Positions 1 to 8,340 of a stretch of 64,000 nucleotides of DNA are shown here, piece after piece. The notes under the pieces are model-generated. The model worked only from the letters and a program-made list of their open reading frames with translations. It was not told the origin of the DNA and searched no databases. Source of the DNA: Aerobium sp039839275 (GTDB taxonomy: Bacteria; Pseudomonadota; Alphaproteobacteria; Rhizobiales; Rhizobiaceae); the NCBI RefSeq assembly GCF_039839275.1, contig NZ_JBDOQP010000001.1, forward strand, positions 124,001-188,000, given 5' to 3'. Position numbers and translations under genes: made by a program. How positions within the stretch are numbered: position 1 is the first letter of the stretch; every line of letters starts with the position of its first letter.

Positions 1-140
1 AGGCAGGGAGCTGGGGCGTCTACGTGCCGCACCACCTTACCTGGGTGCTGGAGCGCATCGACCCGCCGACGGATCATCCGCGCTATCGGCAGATCGACCA
101 TCTTGGCGAACTGCAGCCGCTGATCAAGATGCTGGGATAG
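1..140 (+). CDS. 3' end of a HAD-like hydrolase (partial)
   Basis: The last 45 codons of a rightward gene enter from the left edge and end with TAG at 138-140; the frame is open from base 3. The tail reads GVYVPHHLTW, then DPPTDHPRYRQIDHLGEL. This resembles the C-terminus of haloacid-dehalogenase-type hydrolases, where a short beta-strand is followed by V-P-H/Y-x-x-T-W and an acidic, proline-rich segment. The catalytic part lies outside the window, so the family call is a pattern match only. It converges on the SDR gene that ends at 147, leaving 6 bp between the two stop codons. Confidence 0.4.
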   Translation, partial: AGSWGVYVPHHLTWVLERIDPPTDHPRYRQIDHLGELQPLIKMLG

Positions 141-146
141 AAGCGT

Positions 147-923
147 TCAGACCGCCGTGATGCCGCCATCGGCGGCGAGCGTCTGTCCGGTCATGAAGGA
201 ATTGCCCGGCTCGGCGGCAAACAGGATCACGGTAACGACCTCGTCGACTTCGGCAAGCCGCTTCATCGGAACGCCACGGGTCAGTTCTGTCTCAGCCACG
301 CCATCTTCAGCCATCGACATGCCGAGCGTGTCGGTAACCATCGGCGTGCGCGCAAATGACGGGCAGACGGCGTTCACACGCACGCCCTTGGTGGCGTATT
401 CGGCGGCTGCGGATCGCGTCAGCCCGACGACACCGTGCTTGGCGGCCGAATAGACTGAAAGCCGCGGCGCCCCGGCGATGCCGGCGACGGAGGCGACATT
501 GACGATTGCGCTGCGTACTCCCTTTTCGCGGTGCTGCTTCTCCATCACCGGAAGCTGGTGCTTCATGGCGTAGAATACGCCCATCAGGTCGATGTCGATG
601 ATCCGGCGGGCTTCGTCGGAGGGCAGCAGGGGGAAGCGTACGAAGCTCTGGGCGATGCCGGCATTGTTCAATGCGACGTGGAGGCTGCCGAAGCGCGATA
701 GCGCCAGAGCCACGAGATCTTCCGAGAGCTTTTCATCGGAGATGTCCCCGGCAAGAACCGCCGTTTCTGTGTCCAGCGTCCCTGCAATCTGCTCCAGCTT
801 GCCGACGTCGATGTCCGATAGGACGAGACGAGCCCCTTCCGCGGCGAAACGCTCCGCTGACCGGCGGCCAAATCCGCCGGCCGCTCCCGTGATCAGGACC
901 GTCAGCCCCTGAAAGCGACCCAT
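147..923 (-). CDS. SDR family NAD(P)-dependent oxidoreductase
   Basis: This 258-residue classical short-chain dehydrogenase has the cofactor motif T12-G-A-A-G-G-F-G19, the NNAG block at 86-89 and the catalytic set S145, Y158-S-A-A-K162, so it should be active on an alcohol or ketone. The start ATG is preceded by AAGGAG inside the end of the upstream gene. It is the last gene of a leftward operon (SDR, MaoC, kinase, SDR) and lies 3 bp after the kinase stop codon. By context it probably oxidises a hydroxyacyl-CoA or reduces a keto-acyl-CoA. The substrate cannot be read from sequence. Confidence 0.9.
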   Translation of the reverse strand: MGRFQGLTVLITGAAGGFGRRSAERFAAEGARLVLSDIDVGKLEQIAGTLDTETAVLAGDISDEKLSEDLVALALSRFGSLHVALNNAGIAQSFVRFPLLPSDEARRIIDIDLMGVFYAMKHQLPVMEKQHREKGVRSAIVNVASVAGIAGAPRLSVYSAAKHGVVGLTRSAAAEYATKGVRVNAVCPSFARTPMVTDTLGMSMAEDGVAETELTRGVPMKRLAEVDEVVTVILFAAEPGNSFMTGQTLAADGGITAV

Positions 924-926
924 CGC

Positions 927-1961
927 CTATTTCTCCTTGTTGATGGCCTGTCTTGCAAGCCCGGCAAGCAGATGCACCGCCTGGCCGTAAGTCTTGGCCT
1001 TCTCGGGGTTGGAGGCGTTCCCGTCAAGTGCCCGCTTGTAGACACCTTGGCAAATCGCTGCGAGGCGGAAGAAAGAAAAGGCGAGGTAGAAGACCCAGTT
1101 GTCGATGCCCGATATGCCTCGCCTTTCGCAATAGTTCGCCACGTAGTCTTTCTCGCTCGGGAGGCCCAGCGCTGCGCGGTCGACACCGCCCAGCCCACGA
1201 AAGCCTGATTCGTACGGCAGACGCCATTGCATGCACTGATAGGCGATGTCGGCATAAGGATGGCCGAGCGTCGACAGTTCCCAGTCGAGGACGGCGATCA
1301 CGTCGGGTCGTTCGGGCGCGAAGATCATGTTGTCGAGGCGGTAGTCGCCATGAACCAGCGAGATGACGCCGTCGTCTGGCATCAGGTTCTTTTCGAGCCA
1401 GTCGATGAGGAACTCCATGTCCTCAACCTTCTCTGTCTCCGAGGCGCGATACTGGCTGCCCCAGCGCGAGAGCTGGCGTTCGAAATAGTTGCCCGGCTTG
1501 CCATAGTCCGACAGTCCGACCGCGGCGGGGTCAACGTCGTGCAGGGCCGCGAGGACACGGTTCATCGCATCGCTCGCAGCCGCGCGCTCGTCGTTCGAGC
1601 CGAGCTCGGGCAACGCCGGGTCCCAGAATATTCGGCCGTCGACATGGTCCATGACATAGAACATGCGGCCGATCGGCGAGTCTTCCGGCGAAAGGTGCAA
1701 CACGTCAGGCACGGGAACGGCCGTGCCCTTCAGAGCCTTCATCACTCTATATTCGCGGTCGACCTGGTGGGCCGATTTAAGGAGTTCGCCCTGCGGCTTG
1801 GCCCGCAGCACATAGCGGCCGCTGGCGGCTTCCAGGAGATAGGTGGGATTGGACTGGCCGGCATTGAACTTCCGGACCGCGCGAAGGTCGCGGAAGCCGT
1901 CGACGTTCTGCTCGAGATATGGTGCGAGCGCCTGTTCATCGAGCGCGTGGGGGTCGTTCAT
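927..1961 (-). CDS. APH-family kinase, ACAD10/11 kinase-domain-like (LvaA-like)
   Basis: This 344-residue protein of the aminoglycoside-phosphotransferase fold has a nucleotide loop around residues 33-40 (FNAGQSNP), a lysine at 55 in LRAKPQG, the catalytic loop H204-G-D-Y-R-L-D-N211 and the metal-binding D226-W-E. The block from HGDYRLDN through LDWELSTLGHP is the signature of the kinase domain of ACAD10/ACAD11 and of stand-alone homologues beside acyl-CoA dehydrogenases, not of antibiotic kinases. In known relatives it phosphorylates the 4-hydroxyl of a 4-hydroxyacyl-CoA. Its start overlaps the MaoC stop by 4 bp (ATGA), so the two are translationally coupled. That it acts on 4-hydroxyacyl-CoA here is inference from family and context. 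Confidence 0.88.
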   Translation of the reverse strand: MNDPHALDEQALAPYLEQNVDGFRDLRAVRKFNAGQSNPTYLLEAASGRYVLRAKPQGELLKSAHQVDREYRVMKALKGTAVPVPDVLHLSPEDSPIGRMFYVMDHVDGRIFWDPALPELGSNDERAAASDAMNRVLAALHDVDPAAVGLSDYGKPGNYFERQLSRWGSQYRASETEKVEDMEFLIDWLEKNLMPDDGVISLVHGDYRLDNMIFAPERPDVIAVLDWELSTLGHPYADIAYQCMQWRLPYESGFRGLGGVDRAALGLPSEKDYVANYCERRGISGIDNWVFYLAFSFFRLAAICQGVYKRALDGNASNPEKAKTYGQAVHLLAGLARQAINKEK

Positions 1962-2452
1962 TTGGCTTCCCCGTCCGGCTCCATTACGGCGAGCGTCAGC
2001 CAGCGTGCCGTCAGCGCAGGCTTGGGCGAACCCTCGATTTCGACCGTGACGTCATAGTTGACATGCACCCAGCCCGAAGGCCGTGCCGTCATCTCGGCCA
2101 GGGTGAATCGCGTCCGGATGCGCGCTCCGGATTTGACCGGAGCGACAAACCGCACCTTGTCGAAGCCGTAATTGACGCCCATGCCCGCGCCCGCCAGCGG
2201 CCGGACGGTGTCGTAGGCCATCGTTGAAAGCAGCGACAGCGACAGGAATCCATGCGCGATCGTGCCGCCAAAGGGGGTCTCGGCTGCGGCCCGGACGGGA
2301 TCGACGTGAATGAACTGATGATCGTCGGTGGCGTCGGCAAACTTGTCGATCATTTCCTGGGTGACGACCCGCCAGGGCGAGACGCCGATCTCCTGCCCGA
2401 CTGAGTGCAGTGCCTCCTCGAGAGGAAGCGGTTCCAAATGCCCATTGCTCAT
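1958..2452 (-). CDS. MaoC family (R)-enoyl-CoA hydratase
   Basis: This 164-residue single hot-dog domain has the hydratase motif around residues 38-52 (FADATDDHQFIHVDP). D44 and H49 form the D-x4-H catalytic pair of (R)-specific enoyl-CoA hydratases. Length fits the single-domain MaoC family. The likely role is addition of water to a 2-enoyl-CoA made by the acyl-CoA dehydrogenase encoded at 4082. It is second in the leftward operon, 12 bp downstream of the SDR at 2465 and overlapping the kinase start. I see no strong ribosome binding site, so translation may be coupled to the gene before it. Confidence 0.88.
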   Translation of the reverse strand: MSNGHLEPLPLEEALHSVGQEIGVSPWRVVTQEMIDKFADATDDHQFIHVDPVRAAAETPFGGTIAHGFLSLSLLSTMAYDTVRPLAGAGMGVNYGFDKVRFVAPVKSGARIRTRFTLAEMTARPSGWVHVNYDVTVEIEGSPKPALTARWLTLAVMEPDGEAK

Positions 2453-2464
2453 GTCAGGTCCGCA

Positions 2465-3277
2465 TCATTCCTTGAAAAGCGTCATGCCGTGCTGGACCGA
2501 TTGACCACCGTCCAGCGGCAGGATCGCACCGGTTACATAGCTTCCTGCCCTCGAGCACAGATACAGAGTAGCGCCGGCAATGTCATCCGGCGCGCCGATC
2601 CGGCCGATCGGGACACGGCTGCCAACCTTGTCGGCCTGCTCGTCGGTCGCCGTCGCGAATGCGGTCATGCGGCTCTGGAAGGGGCCGGGGGCGAAGGCGT
2701 TCACGGTGATGCGCCTGGCCGCCAGCTCGTTTGCAAGGGTGCGCGTGAGATGGTGAACGGCTGCCTTGGAGGCGGTGTAGGAATAGGCGCCATCGGCCAT
2801 CGGCTGGGTACCCATCACCGAGCCAAGATTGATTATGCGGGCCGGATCCTCGTGGCTCGCAGCTTTCTCGAGCAACGGCGTCAACTCGCGCGTCAGGTGA
2901 AAGAGCCCCGTGACATTGACATTCAACACCTTGGCCCAGGCGCTGTAAGGGAACTTCTCGTATTCTGCACCCCAGGTGAGGCCGGCATTGTTGATCAGGA
3001 TGTTCAGCGTGTCGGTGCGGTTCTTCACCTCCGCGACGAGGGCGGCCACACCTTCCTCGGTCGAGACGTCGCCCGAAAAGCCTTCGGCCCTGCCACCGCC
3101 GAGCGCGTTCAGTTCTTCGGCCACCTGAGCGCACTGCTCTCCCTTGCGCGAGGCAATGAGCACGTTGGCGCCACCCATCACGAGGCCGGTCGCCGCCATT
3201 CGGCCGATTCCTGTTGCAGCCCCGGTAACGAGCGCCGTCTTGCCGGCAACCGAGAACAATTCGTCGAGATAGGCCAT
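2465..3277 (-). CDS. SDR family oxidoreductase
   Basis: This 270-residue classical SDR has TGAATGIG at 18-25, NNAG at 96-99, S153, and Y167-T-A-S-K171. It is the first gene of the leftward operon, with GGGGAGG six bases before its ATG. The end (GAILPLDGGQSVQ) is the usual SDR C-terminus. With the MaoC hydratase next to it, 3-hydroxyacyl-CoA oxidation is a reasonable guess. Reduction of a 4-keto-acyl-CoA is equally possible given the neighbouring kinase. Transcription should start in the 3278-3437 divergent region carrying the TetR-type palindrome. Confidence 0.9.
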   Translation of the reverse strand: MAYLDELFSVAGKTALVTGAATGIGRMAATGLVMGGANVLIASRKGEQCAQVAEELNALGGGRAEGFSGDVSTEEGVAALVAEVKNRTDTLNILINNAGLTWGAEYEKFPYSAWAKVLNVNVTGLFHLTRELTPLLEKAASHEDPARIINLGSVMGTQPMADGAYSYTASKAAVHHLTRTLANELAARRITVNAFAPGPFQSRMTAFATATDEQADKVGSRVPIGRIGAPDDIAGATLYLCSRAGSYVTGAILPLDGGQSVQHGMTLFKE

Positions 3278-3326
3278 GCATTCCTCCCCTTGCCGCGGAA
3301 CATCCTTCGAAAACTTGCGTGCCGCG

Positions 3327-3355
3327 TTGACAACATACCGGGTAGTATGTTCATC
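3327..3355. promoter_or_regulatory. Divergent promoter with TetR-type operator palindrome
   Basis: Between the divergent SDR and tetR genes lies the 20-bp element AACATACCGGGTAGTATGTT at 3332-3351, with perfect 7-bp arms (AACATAC / GTATGTT) around a 6-bp centre. It begins inside a TTGACA (3327-3332) that would be the -35 box of a rightward promoter; the -10 box is not clear. Palindromes of this size are typical for TetR regulators of acyl-CoA metabolism. The inferred role is control of both operons by the TetR encoded at 3438, relieved by an acyl-CoA ligand. Confidence 0.65.
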
Positions 3356-3437
3356 ATTTCCAGACCCGTAAAGGCCTGATCGCGCCGCATGAAGGTGACG
3401 ATCGAAAAAAGGCGGCGGTGAGGGAGGAATGGGTTCG

Positions 3438-4085
3438 ATGGCGCTGGGCGTCCGTGAACAGGTTCTGGATCATGCGCGCGCCGACATCCTGGAGGCCGCC
3501 GCCACCTGTTTCATGGAACGCGGCTATACCGAGACATCGATCGACGACGTGGCGCGCAGTCTAGGCGCCACCAAAGGCCGCATCTACCATCATTTCCGCT
3601 CCAAGGCCGATCTCTTCGCTGAGGTCTTCCGCATGGGCATGGAAATGAACTACGCCGCCCTCGAACCGCTTCGCCTGACGCGCGGCCGGGCATCGGCGCG
3701 GTGGCGGCGGATGGCGCAGGCGCATGTAATGCAGATGATCACCACCAAGGCGTTTCAGCGCGCCGTATGGATGGGTGTCGACATGCATCTTCGCGGCGCG
3801 ACGACGCCGGAGCAGCGCACCACGTTCGGGGCGCTCCTGCAGCATCGCAGCGAGTACGGCAACATGTTTCGGGAAGTCATCGTCCAGGCCCGCGACGAAG
3901 GCGACTTCGACTTCACCAATCTCAGCATCACCAACCAGCTCATGTTCATGACGTTGAACTCGCCGATATTCTGGTATTCGCCACGCACCGGCGAAACACG
4001 GGCGGACATCGAGGAACTTGCACAGCAGGTGGTCACATGTGCGTGGCGCGGGCTGGGCGGCAAAGAGGAACAGGCCAAGCGATGA
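3438..4085 (+). CDS. TetR/AcrR family transcriptional regulator
   Basis: The N-terminus holds a TetR helix-turn-helix (ILEAAATCFMERGYTETSID, then DVARSLGATKGRIYHHFRSK), and the rest is an all-helical ligand domain of the usual size. Two ATGs lie close together. The one at 3429 is only 1 base after GGAGG, while the one at 3438 is 10 bases after it, so 3438 (215 residues) is preferred. Its stop overlaps the acyl-CoA dehydrogenase start by 4 bp. As first gene of the rightward operon next to a palindrome, it very likely represses itself and the divergent operon. The effector is probably an acyl-CoA intermediate (inference). Confidence 0.88.
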   Translation: MALGVREQVLDHARADILEAAATCFMERGYTETSIDDVARSLGATKGRIYHHFRSKADLFAEVFRMGMEMNYAALEPLRLTRGRASARWRRMAQAHVMQMITTKAFQRAVWMGVDMHLRGATTPEQRTTFGALLQHRSEYGNMFREVIVQARDEGDFDFTNLSITNQLMFMTLNSPIFWYSPRTGETRADIEELAQQVVTCAWRGLGGKEEQAKR

Positions 4086-5332
4086 CGATCAATCCCGACA
4101 TGAATCTCGGCATGACGGAGCGGCTGAAGCCGATCCACGAAAAAGTCGCCAAGATGGTCCGTGAAGAGATCATGCCGCTCGACGAGGAATATCTCGCCGA
4201 GGTGGGCAAGGATGGCGACCGCTGGCGGCATACCGCCCGTCAGCTCGAGATTATAGACGGGCTGAAGGCCAAGGCGCGCGAACGCGGGCTGTGGAATTTC
4301 TGGCTGACGGATTCCACGCGCGGCTACGGCCTGACGACGGTGGAATATGCCTATCTCGCCGAGGAGATGGGCAAGGCGCATCTGGGTGCCGAGACGTTCA
4401 ACTGCTCCGCGCCGGATACCGGGAACATGGAGGTTCTCGAACGCTATTGCGCCGAAGAGCACAAGCAAAGGTGGCTGGCGCCGTTGCTGGAAGGCAAGAT
4501 CCGCTCGGCCTATCTGATGACGGAGCCGGACGTCGCGTCCTCCGATGCAACCAACATCGCCATGCGATGCGAGCGCGACGGCGACCATTATGTACTGAAC
4601 GGCGAGAAATGGTGGTCGTCGGGAGCCGGCGACCCGCGCTGCGGCCTCTACATCACCATGGTTCACACGCCGGACGAAAACCGGGGCAAGCACGAGCAGC
4701 ACTCGATGATCCTGGTATCGCCGGACACGCCCGGCATCACCAAACTGCGGGCGATGGAAATCTATGGCCATGACGATGCGCCGCATGGGCATTTGCATCT
4801 GAGATTCGAAGACGTGCGGGTTCCCGCCGAAAATCTCATCCTCGGGGAAGGCAGGGGGTTCGAGATCGCGCAGGGCCGTCTCGGGCCGGGTCGCATCCAT
4901 CACTGCATGCGCGCCATCGGCCAGGCCGAGATGGCGCTCGAGATGATGTGCCAGCGCTCGTTGCGTCGCGAGGCGTTTGGCAAGCCGCTGGCGCAGCTCG
5001 GGGCCAATTTCGACATCATCGCGGAATGCCGGATGGAGATCGAGATGGCGCGGCTCTTGTGCCTGAAGGCGGCCTGGATGATGGACCAGGGCGACAAGAA
5101 GGCTGCTGCCCCCTGGATCAGCCAGATCAAGGTGGTGGCGCCGCGCGTCGCGCTCAAGGTGACCGACGAGGCGGTGCAGATGTTCGGCGCGCAGGGCATA
5201 AGCCAGGATACGCCGCTGGCGCGATCCTGGACGAACCTGCGCACGCTGCGTTTCGCCGATGGGCCCGACGCGGTGCACCGCCGGCAGGTGGCGCGCGACG
5301 AACTCAAGAAATACACGCAGCAGAAGGTTTGA
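4082..5332 (+). CDS. Acyl-CoA dehydrogenase, ACAD10/11-like (LvaC-like)
   Basis: This 416-residue flavoprotein starts at the ATG overlapping the tetR stop. It has the standard three-part ACAD fold, with FAD-binding blocks such as YLMTEPDVASSD and WWSSGAGDP. The C-terminal block is FGAQGISQDTPLA followed by LRTLRFADGPDAVH. Where medium-chain dehydrogenase has its catalytic Glu in Y-E-G-T, this protein has A-D-G-P with Asp at about 393. That substitution is seen in ACAD10/ACAD11 and related bacterial enzymes acting on phosphorylated 4-hydroxyacyl-CoA. With the APH-like kinase in the divergent operon it makes up the two halves of ACAD10/11. Dehydrogenation or phosphate elimination is the expected chemistry; the substrate is inferred. 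Confidence 0.88.
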   Translation: MTINPDMNLGMTERLKPIHEKVAKMVREEIMPLDEEYLAEVGKDGDRWRHTARQLEIIDGLKAKARERGLWNFWLTDSTRGYGLTTVEYAYLAEEMGKAHLGAETFNCSAPDTGNMEVLERYCAEEHKQRWLAPLLEGKIRSAYLMTEPDVASSDATNIAMRCERDGDHYVLNGEKWWSSGAGDPRCGLYITMVHTPDENRGKHEQHSMILVSPDTPGITKLRAMEIYGHDDAPHGHLHLRFEDVRVPAENLILGEGRGFEIAQGRLGPGRIHHCMRAIGQAEMALEMMCQRSLRREAFGKPLAQLGANFDIIAECRMEIEMARLLCLKAAWMMDQGDKKAAAPWISQIKVVAPRVALKVTDEAVQMFGAQGISQDTPLARSWTNLRTLRFADGPDAVHRRQVARDELKKYTQQKV

Positions 5333-5333
5333 G

Positions 5334-6317
5334 ATGAAAGCGATCGTCGCAAGAGATTTCGGGCCGATCGACCAGCTCGACTATGCCGACTGGCCCGAGC
5401 CAGTAGCGCAGGGGCGCACTGTCGTCATTGAGGCCGATGCCATCGGGGTGAATTTTCCTGATGGCCTGCTCGTGCAGGGGCTTTACCAGATGAAGCCGCC
5501 GACCCCTTTCGTGCCCGGCATGGAGGTTGCAGGAAAGGTCGTCGCGGTGGGCGATGCCGTCACCGGCTTCAAGGTGGGCGACCGCCTTGCCTCCGTTTCC
5601 TCGCTGGGCGCCTATGCGGAGAAGGTCGGAGCCGACCAGTCCTCGGTGATGAAGCTTCCCGACGAAATCTCCAGCGAAGATGCATGCGCGCTGATGTGCG
5701 CCTACGGCACCTCCCATTATGCGCTCAAGCAACGGGGGCAGTTGCAGACCGGCGAGACGCTGTGCGTGCTGGGAGCATCGGGTGCGACCGGTGTCGCCGC
5801 AGTGCAGATCGGCAAGGCGATGGGCGCAACTGTCATCGGCGTGGCCTCGACCGAGGAGAAACGCGCCATCGCGAAATCGGCCGGTGCAGATGTCGTGCTC
5901 GGCTATGAGGGCCTCAAGGATGCGCTGAAGGAGGCTACCGGCGGCAAGGGCGTGGATGTGGCGTTCGATCCCGTCGGCGGCGACGGATTCGACGTCCTGT
6001 CTCGCTCGATGGGCTGGGGCGGGCGCCTTTTGGTCATCGGCTTTGCGTCGGGTACAATCCCGAAACTGCCGGTCAACCTGACCCTGGTGAAGAGCTACAG
6101 CGTGGTCGGTGTCTTCTGGGGTGCTTTCACGCAGAAGGAGCCGTCCGCCTACGCCGAGAACATGAAGGAGTTGATCGGCTGGTATCTTGCAGGCAAGGTC
6201 AAGCCGGTGATCGAAGGCGTCTATCCGCTCAAGGATGCCGCCTCGGTGCTGCAGCGTGTGCTTGGCCGCGGCGCGAGCGGCAAGATCATCCTGAAACCGC
6301 AGGGAGGCGTGACATGA
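5334..6317 (+). CDS. NADPH:quinone oxidoreductase family protein (MDR)
   Basis: A 327-residue zinc-independent medium-chain dehydrogenase/reductase. The ATG one base after the acyl-CoA dehydrogenase stop gives the natural N-terminus MKAIVARDFGP. It shows the GroES-like N-terminal domain (FVPGMEVAGKVVAVGD), a Rossmann motif (VLGASGATGVAAVQIGKAMG) and no structural-zinc cysteine cluster. Family members reduce quinones, enoyl-thioesters or crotonyl-type substrates with NADPH. Its stop overlaps the next reductase by 4 bp. Within this operon it may saturate an enoyl intermediate, which is a guess. Confidence 0.88.
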   Translation: MKAIVARDFGPIDQLDYADWPEPVAQGRTVVIEADAIGVNFPDGLLVQGLYQMKPPTPFVPGMEVAGKVVAVGDAVTGFKVGDRLASVSSLGAYAEKVGADQSSVMKLPDEISSEDACALMCAYGTSHYALKQRGQLQTGETLCVLGASGATGVAAVQIGKAMGATVIGVASTEEKRAIAKSAGADVVLGYEGLKDALKEATGGKGVDVAFDPVGGDGFDVLSRSMGWGGRLLVIGFASGTIPKLPVNLTLVKSYSVVGVFWGAFTQKEPSAYAENMKELIGWYLAGKVKPVIEGVYPLKDAASVLQRVLGRGASGKIILKPQGGVT

Positions 6318-7354
6318 CTCTGCCTGTGACCATGAATGCGCTCCTGCTGAAGCATGACGGTTATGCGGAGCGTCCCTCCGGCACCGTGCTGGAGGCGTTG
6401 GAACCCTATGTCGAAGCCGGCACGATCGACGTCCCGCGCCCGCAGGCGAGCCAGGTCCTGGTCAAGGTCAGGCTCGCATCCATCAACCCCTCCGACGTCA
6501 TGTTCATCAAGGGCATGTACGGCCAGCCACGCAAGCAGGGCCAGCCGGCCGGTTTCGAGGGCGTTGGAGAGGTGGTCGCTGCAGGCAGCGACACCGAAGC
6601 GCAGGCCCTGATCGGCAAGCGCATCGCCTTTGCCACCGGCCTGAGCACCTGGGGAAGCTGGGCCAATTATGCAGTCGCGGAAGCGGGCGCGTGCATACCG
6701 CTGCTCGATACGGTGCGCGATGAGGACGCAGCGGCGATGATCGTCAACCCGCTGACAGCGCTGGCAATGTTCGGCATCGTGCGTGACGAGGGCGAAAAGG
6801 CGTTCGTCGTAACGGCTGGCGCGAGTCAGCTCTGCAAGCTTATGATCGGCGTGGCGAAGGAAGAGGGTTTTCGTCCCATCGCCATCGTGCGGCGGGACGA
6901 CCAGATACCCCTGCTCGAAGGGATCGGTGCGGCGCATGTGCTCAATGCGGAGGCGCCCGATTTCGCCGCCAGGCTCGCAGCCGTCCTACGCGAGGAAAAA
7001 CCACGCATATTTCTCGATGCCGTGACCGGACCGCTGGCCGGCCAGATATTCGCCGCCATGGGCAAGAGATCACGCTGGATCATCTATGGGCGCATGGATG
7101 GAGAAACGACAATCATCCCGGAGCCGGGCCAGATGATCTTCATGCACAAGAAGATCGAGGGCTTCTGGCTGACCGAATGGATGCGCAGCGCCGGACCGGA
7201 GCGCCGGATGAAGGCTGTCATCGAGGCGCAGAAGCGTTTCTCGGACGGGCGCTGGTCGACCGATGTCACCGCCGTCGTGCCGCTTGAGGAAGCGGTCGAG
7301 CGGGTGGCGGACGAACTTTCGAAGCCTAACGGAAAGGTATTCATCGCGCCCTGA
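6314..7354 (+). CDS. MDR family oxidoreductase (zinc-independent alcohol dehydrogenase-like)
   Basis: A 346-residue second medium-chain reductase, translationally coupled to the one before it by an ATGA overlap. The N-terminal GroES-like fold includes GFEGVGEVVAAGSD. The dinucleotide region is VVTAGASQLCKLMIG, an unusual version of the G-x-G-x-x-G motif, so cofactor binding may be atypical. No zinc ligand set is seen. It is divergent from its neighbour and not a recent duplicate. The role is probably redox processing of the imported acid, but the substrate is unknown. Confidence 0.82.
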   Translation: MTLPVTMNALLLKHDGYAERPSGTVLEALEPYVEAGTIDVPRPQASQVLVKVRLASINPSDVMFIKGMYGQPRKQGQPAGFEGVGEVVAAGSDTEAQALIGKRIAFATGLSTWGSWANYAVAEAGACIPLLDTVRDEDAAAMIVNPLTALAMFGIVRDEGEKAFVVTAGASQLCKLMIGVAKEEGFRPIAIVRRDDQIPLLEGIGAAHVLNAEAPDFAARLAAVLREEKPRIFLDAVTGPLAGQIFAAMGKRSRWIIYGRMDGETTIIPEPGQMIFMHKKIEGFWLTEWMRSAGPERRMKAVIEAQKRFSDGRWSTDVTAVVPLEEAVERVADELSKPNGKVFIAP

Positions 7355-7368
7355 GCGCGATTGGACGG

Positions 7369-7394
7369 CGAGGCCAGGGAGGAGACCGGCCTCG
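7369..7394 (+). other. Intra-operon hairpin before the ABC transporter genes
   Basis: CGAGGCC (7369-7375) and GGCCTCG (7388-7394) form a 7-bp perfect stem with a 12-base loop, in the 104-bp gap between the reductase and the first permease gene. There is no T-run, so this is not an intrinsic terminator. It may stabilise the downstream transporter mRNA or modulate read-through. The gap is by far the longest inside this operon. Confidence 0.4.
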
Positions 7395-7458
7395 AAGAAA
7401 GGAACATCACGTCGGGCGCGGCAGCACAGATTGCCGGTCCGCGAGGAGGAGAACCACT

Positions 7459-8334
7459 TTGGACGTCTTGCAACTGATCGTCAGCGGGCTCGCGAATGGC
7501 TGCGTCTACGGACTGGTCGCGATGGGCTTCGTGCTGATCTACAAGGCTACCGAGGCCGTGAATTTCGCCCAGGGCGATTTCATGATGCTTGGCGCCTTCA
7601 TTTGCCTCGGTCTCACCAATCCGCAATTCATGGGCCTGCCGTTCTGGATCTCGGTGCCCGTGGCGATCGCCATCATGGGCGCATTCGGCTATGCGCTCGA
7701 TCTGGTGATCCTGCGGCGCATGTTCGGGCAGAGCCAGGTCGCCGTCATCATTCTCACCATCGCGCTGGGCTTCGTGCTTCGCTTCATCGCTGGCCTGATC
7801 TGGGGGCACGAGCCGATCTCGCTCGACTCGCCCATCGCCGGGCGTGATGTGCGCTTCGGTGGGATCGTGCTCGGCCTCGACGAGATCATGGTGATAGGCG
7901 TCACGGTGCTGCTGACAATCGTGCTCTATTTCTACTTCAATCGCACGAAGCTGGGTGTCGCGATGCAGGCATCGTCGCAGAACCAGCTCGCGGCCTACTA
8001 TATGGGCATACCCGTCAAGCGCATCCAATCGCTGATCTGGGCGCTTGCGGGAATGGTCGCCGCGGTGGCGGGCATCCTCTTCGCCTCCAAGGGTTCGATC
8101 GACCCGTCGATCGGCCTGCTGGGCATCAAGGCGTTCGCCGCTGCCGTCATCGGCGGCTTCGGATCGCTGCCAGGCGCGCTTCTCGGCGGGGTGATCGTTG
8201 GCCTGATCGAGCCGTTCGCCTCACGCTACATCGCTGCCGGCTACTCGCAGATCATGCCGTACCTGCTCTTGTTCGTGATCCTCGTGTTCAGGCCCCACGG
8301 CATTCTCGCCCAGGTCCATCGGAAGAAGGTTTGA
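7459..8334 (+). CDS. Branched-chain-type ABC transporter permease (LivH family)
   Basis: A 291-residue membrane permease with about eight hydrophobic segments and LivH signatures at the N-terminus (ANGCVYGLVAMGFVLIYKAT, then EAVNFAQGDFMMLGAF) and near the end (GLLGIKAFAAAVIGGFGSLPGA). The start codon is TTG, with GAGGAGGA about ten bases upstream. It forms the inner-membrane channel with the LivM-type permease that follows 6 bp later. Although LivH-like, the locus context (ligase, acyl-CoA dehydrogenase, TetR) points to a carboxylic acid rather than an amino acid as cargo. Confidence 0.92.
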   Translation: MDVLQLIVSGLANGCVYGLVAMGFVLIYKATEAVNFAQGDFMMLGAFICLGLTNPQFMGLPFWISVPVAIAIMGAFGYALDLVILRRMFGQSQVAVIILTIALGFVLRFIAGLIWGHEPISLDSPIAGRDVRFGGIVLGLDEIMVIGVTVLLTIVLYFYFNRTKLGVAMQASSQNQLAAYYMGIPVKRIQSLIWALAGMVAAVAGILFASKGSIDPSIGLLGIKAFAAAVIGGFGSLPGALLGGVIVGLIEPFASRYIAAGYSQIMPYLLLFVILVFRPHGILAQVHRKKV

Positions 8335-8340
8335 GCGGCC

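Noticed and set aside
927..1961. Aminoglycoside-resistance gene
   Set aside because: The APH fold is present, but the motifs and neighbours are those of acyl-CoA-linked kinases (ACAD10/11, LvaA), not of antibiotic phosphotransferases.
3755..5278. A 507-codon minus-strand frame opposite the acyl-CoA dehydrogenase
   Set aside because: It is antisense to a recognised flavoprotein, and its composition is that of a codon-phase shadow.
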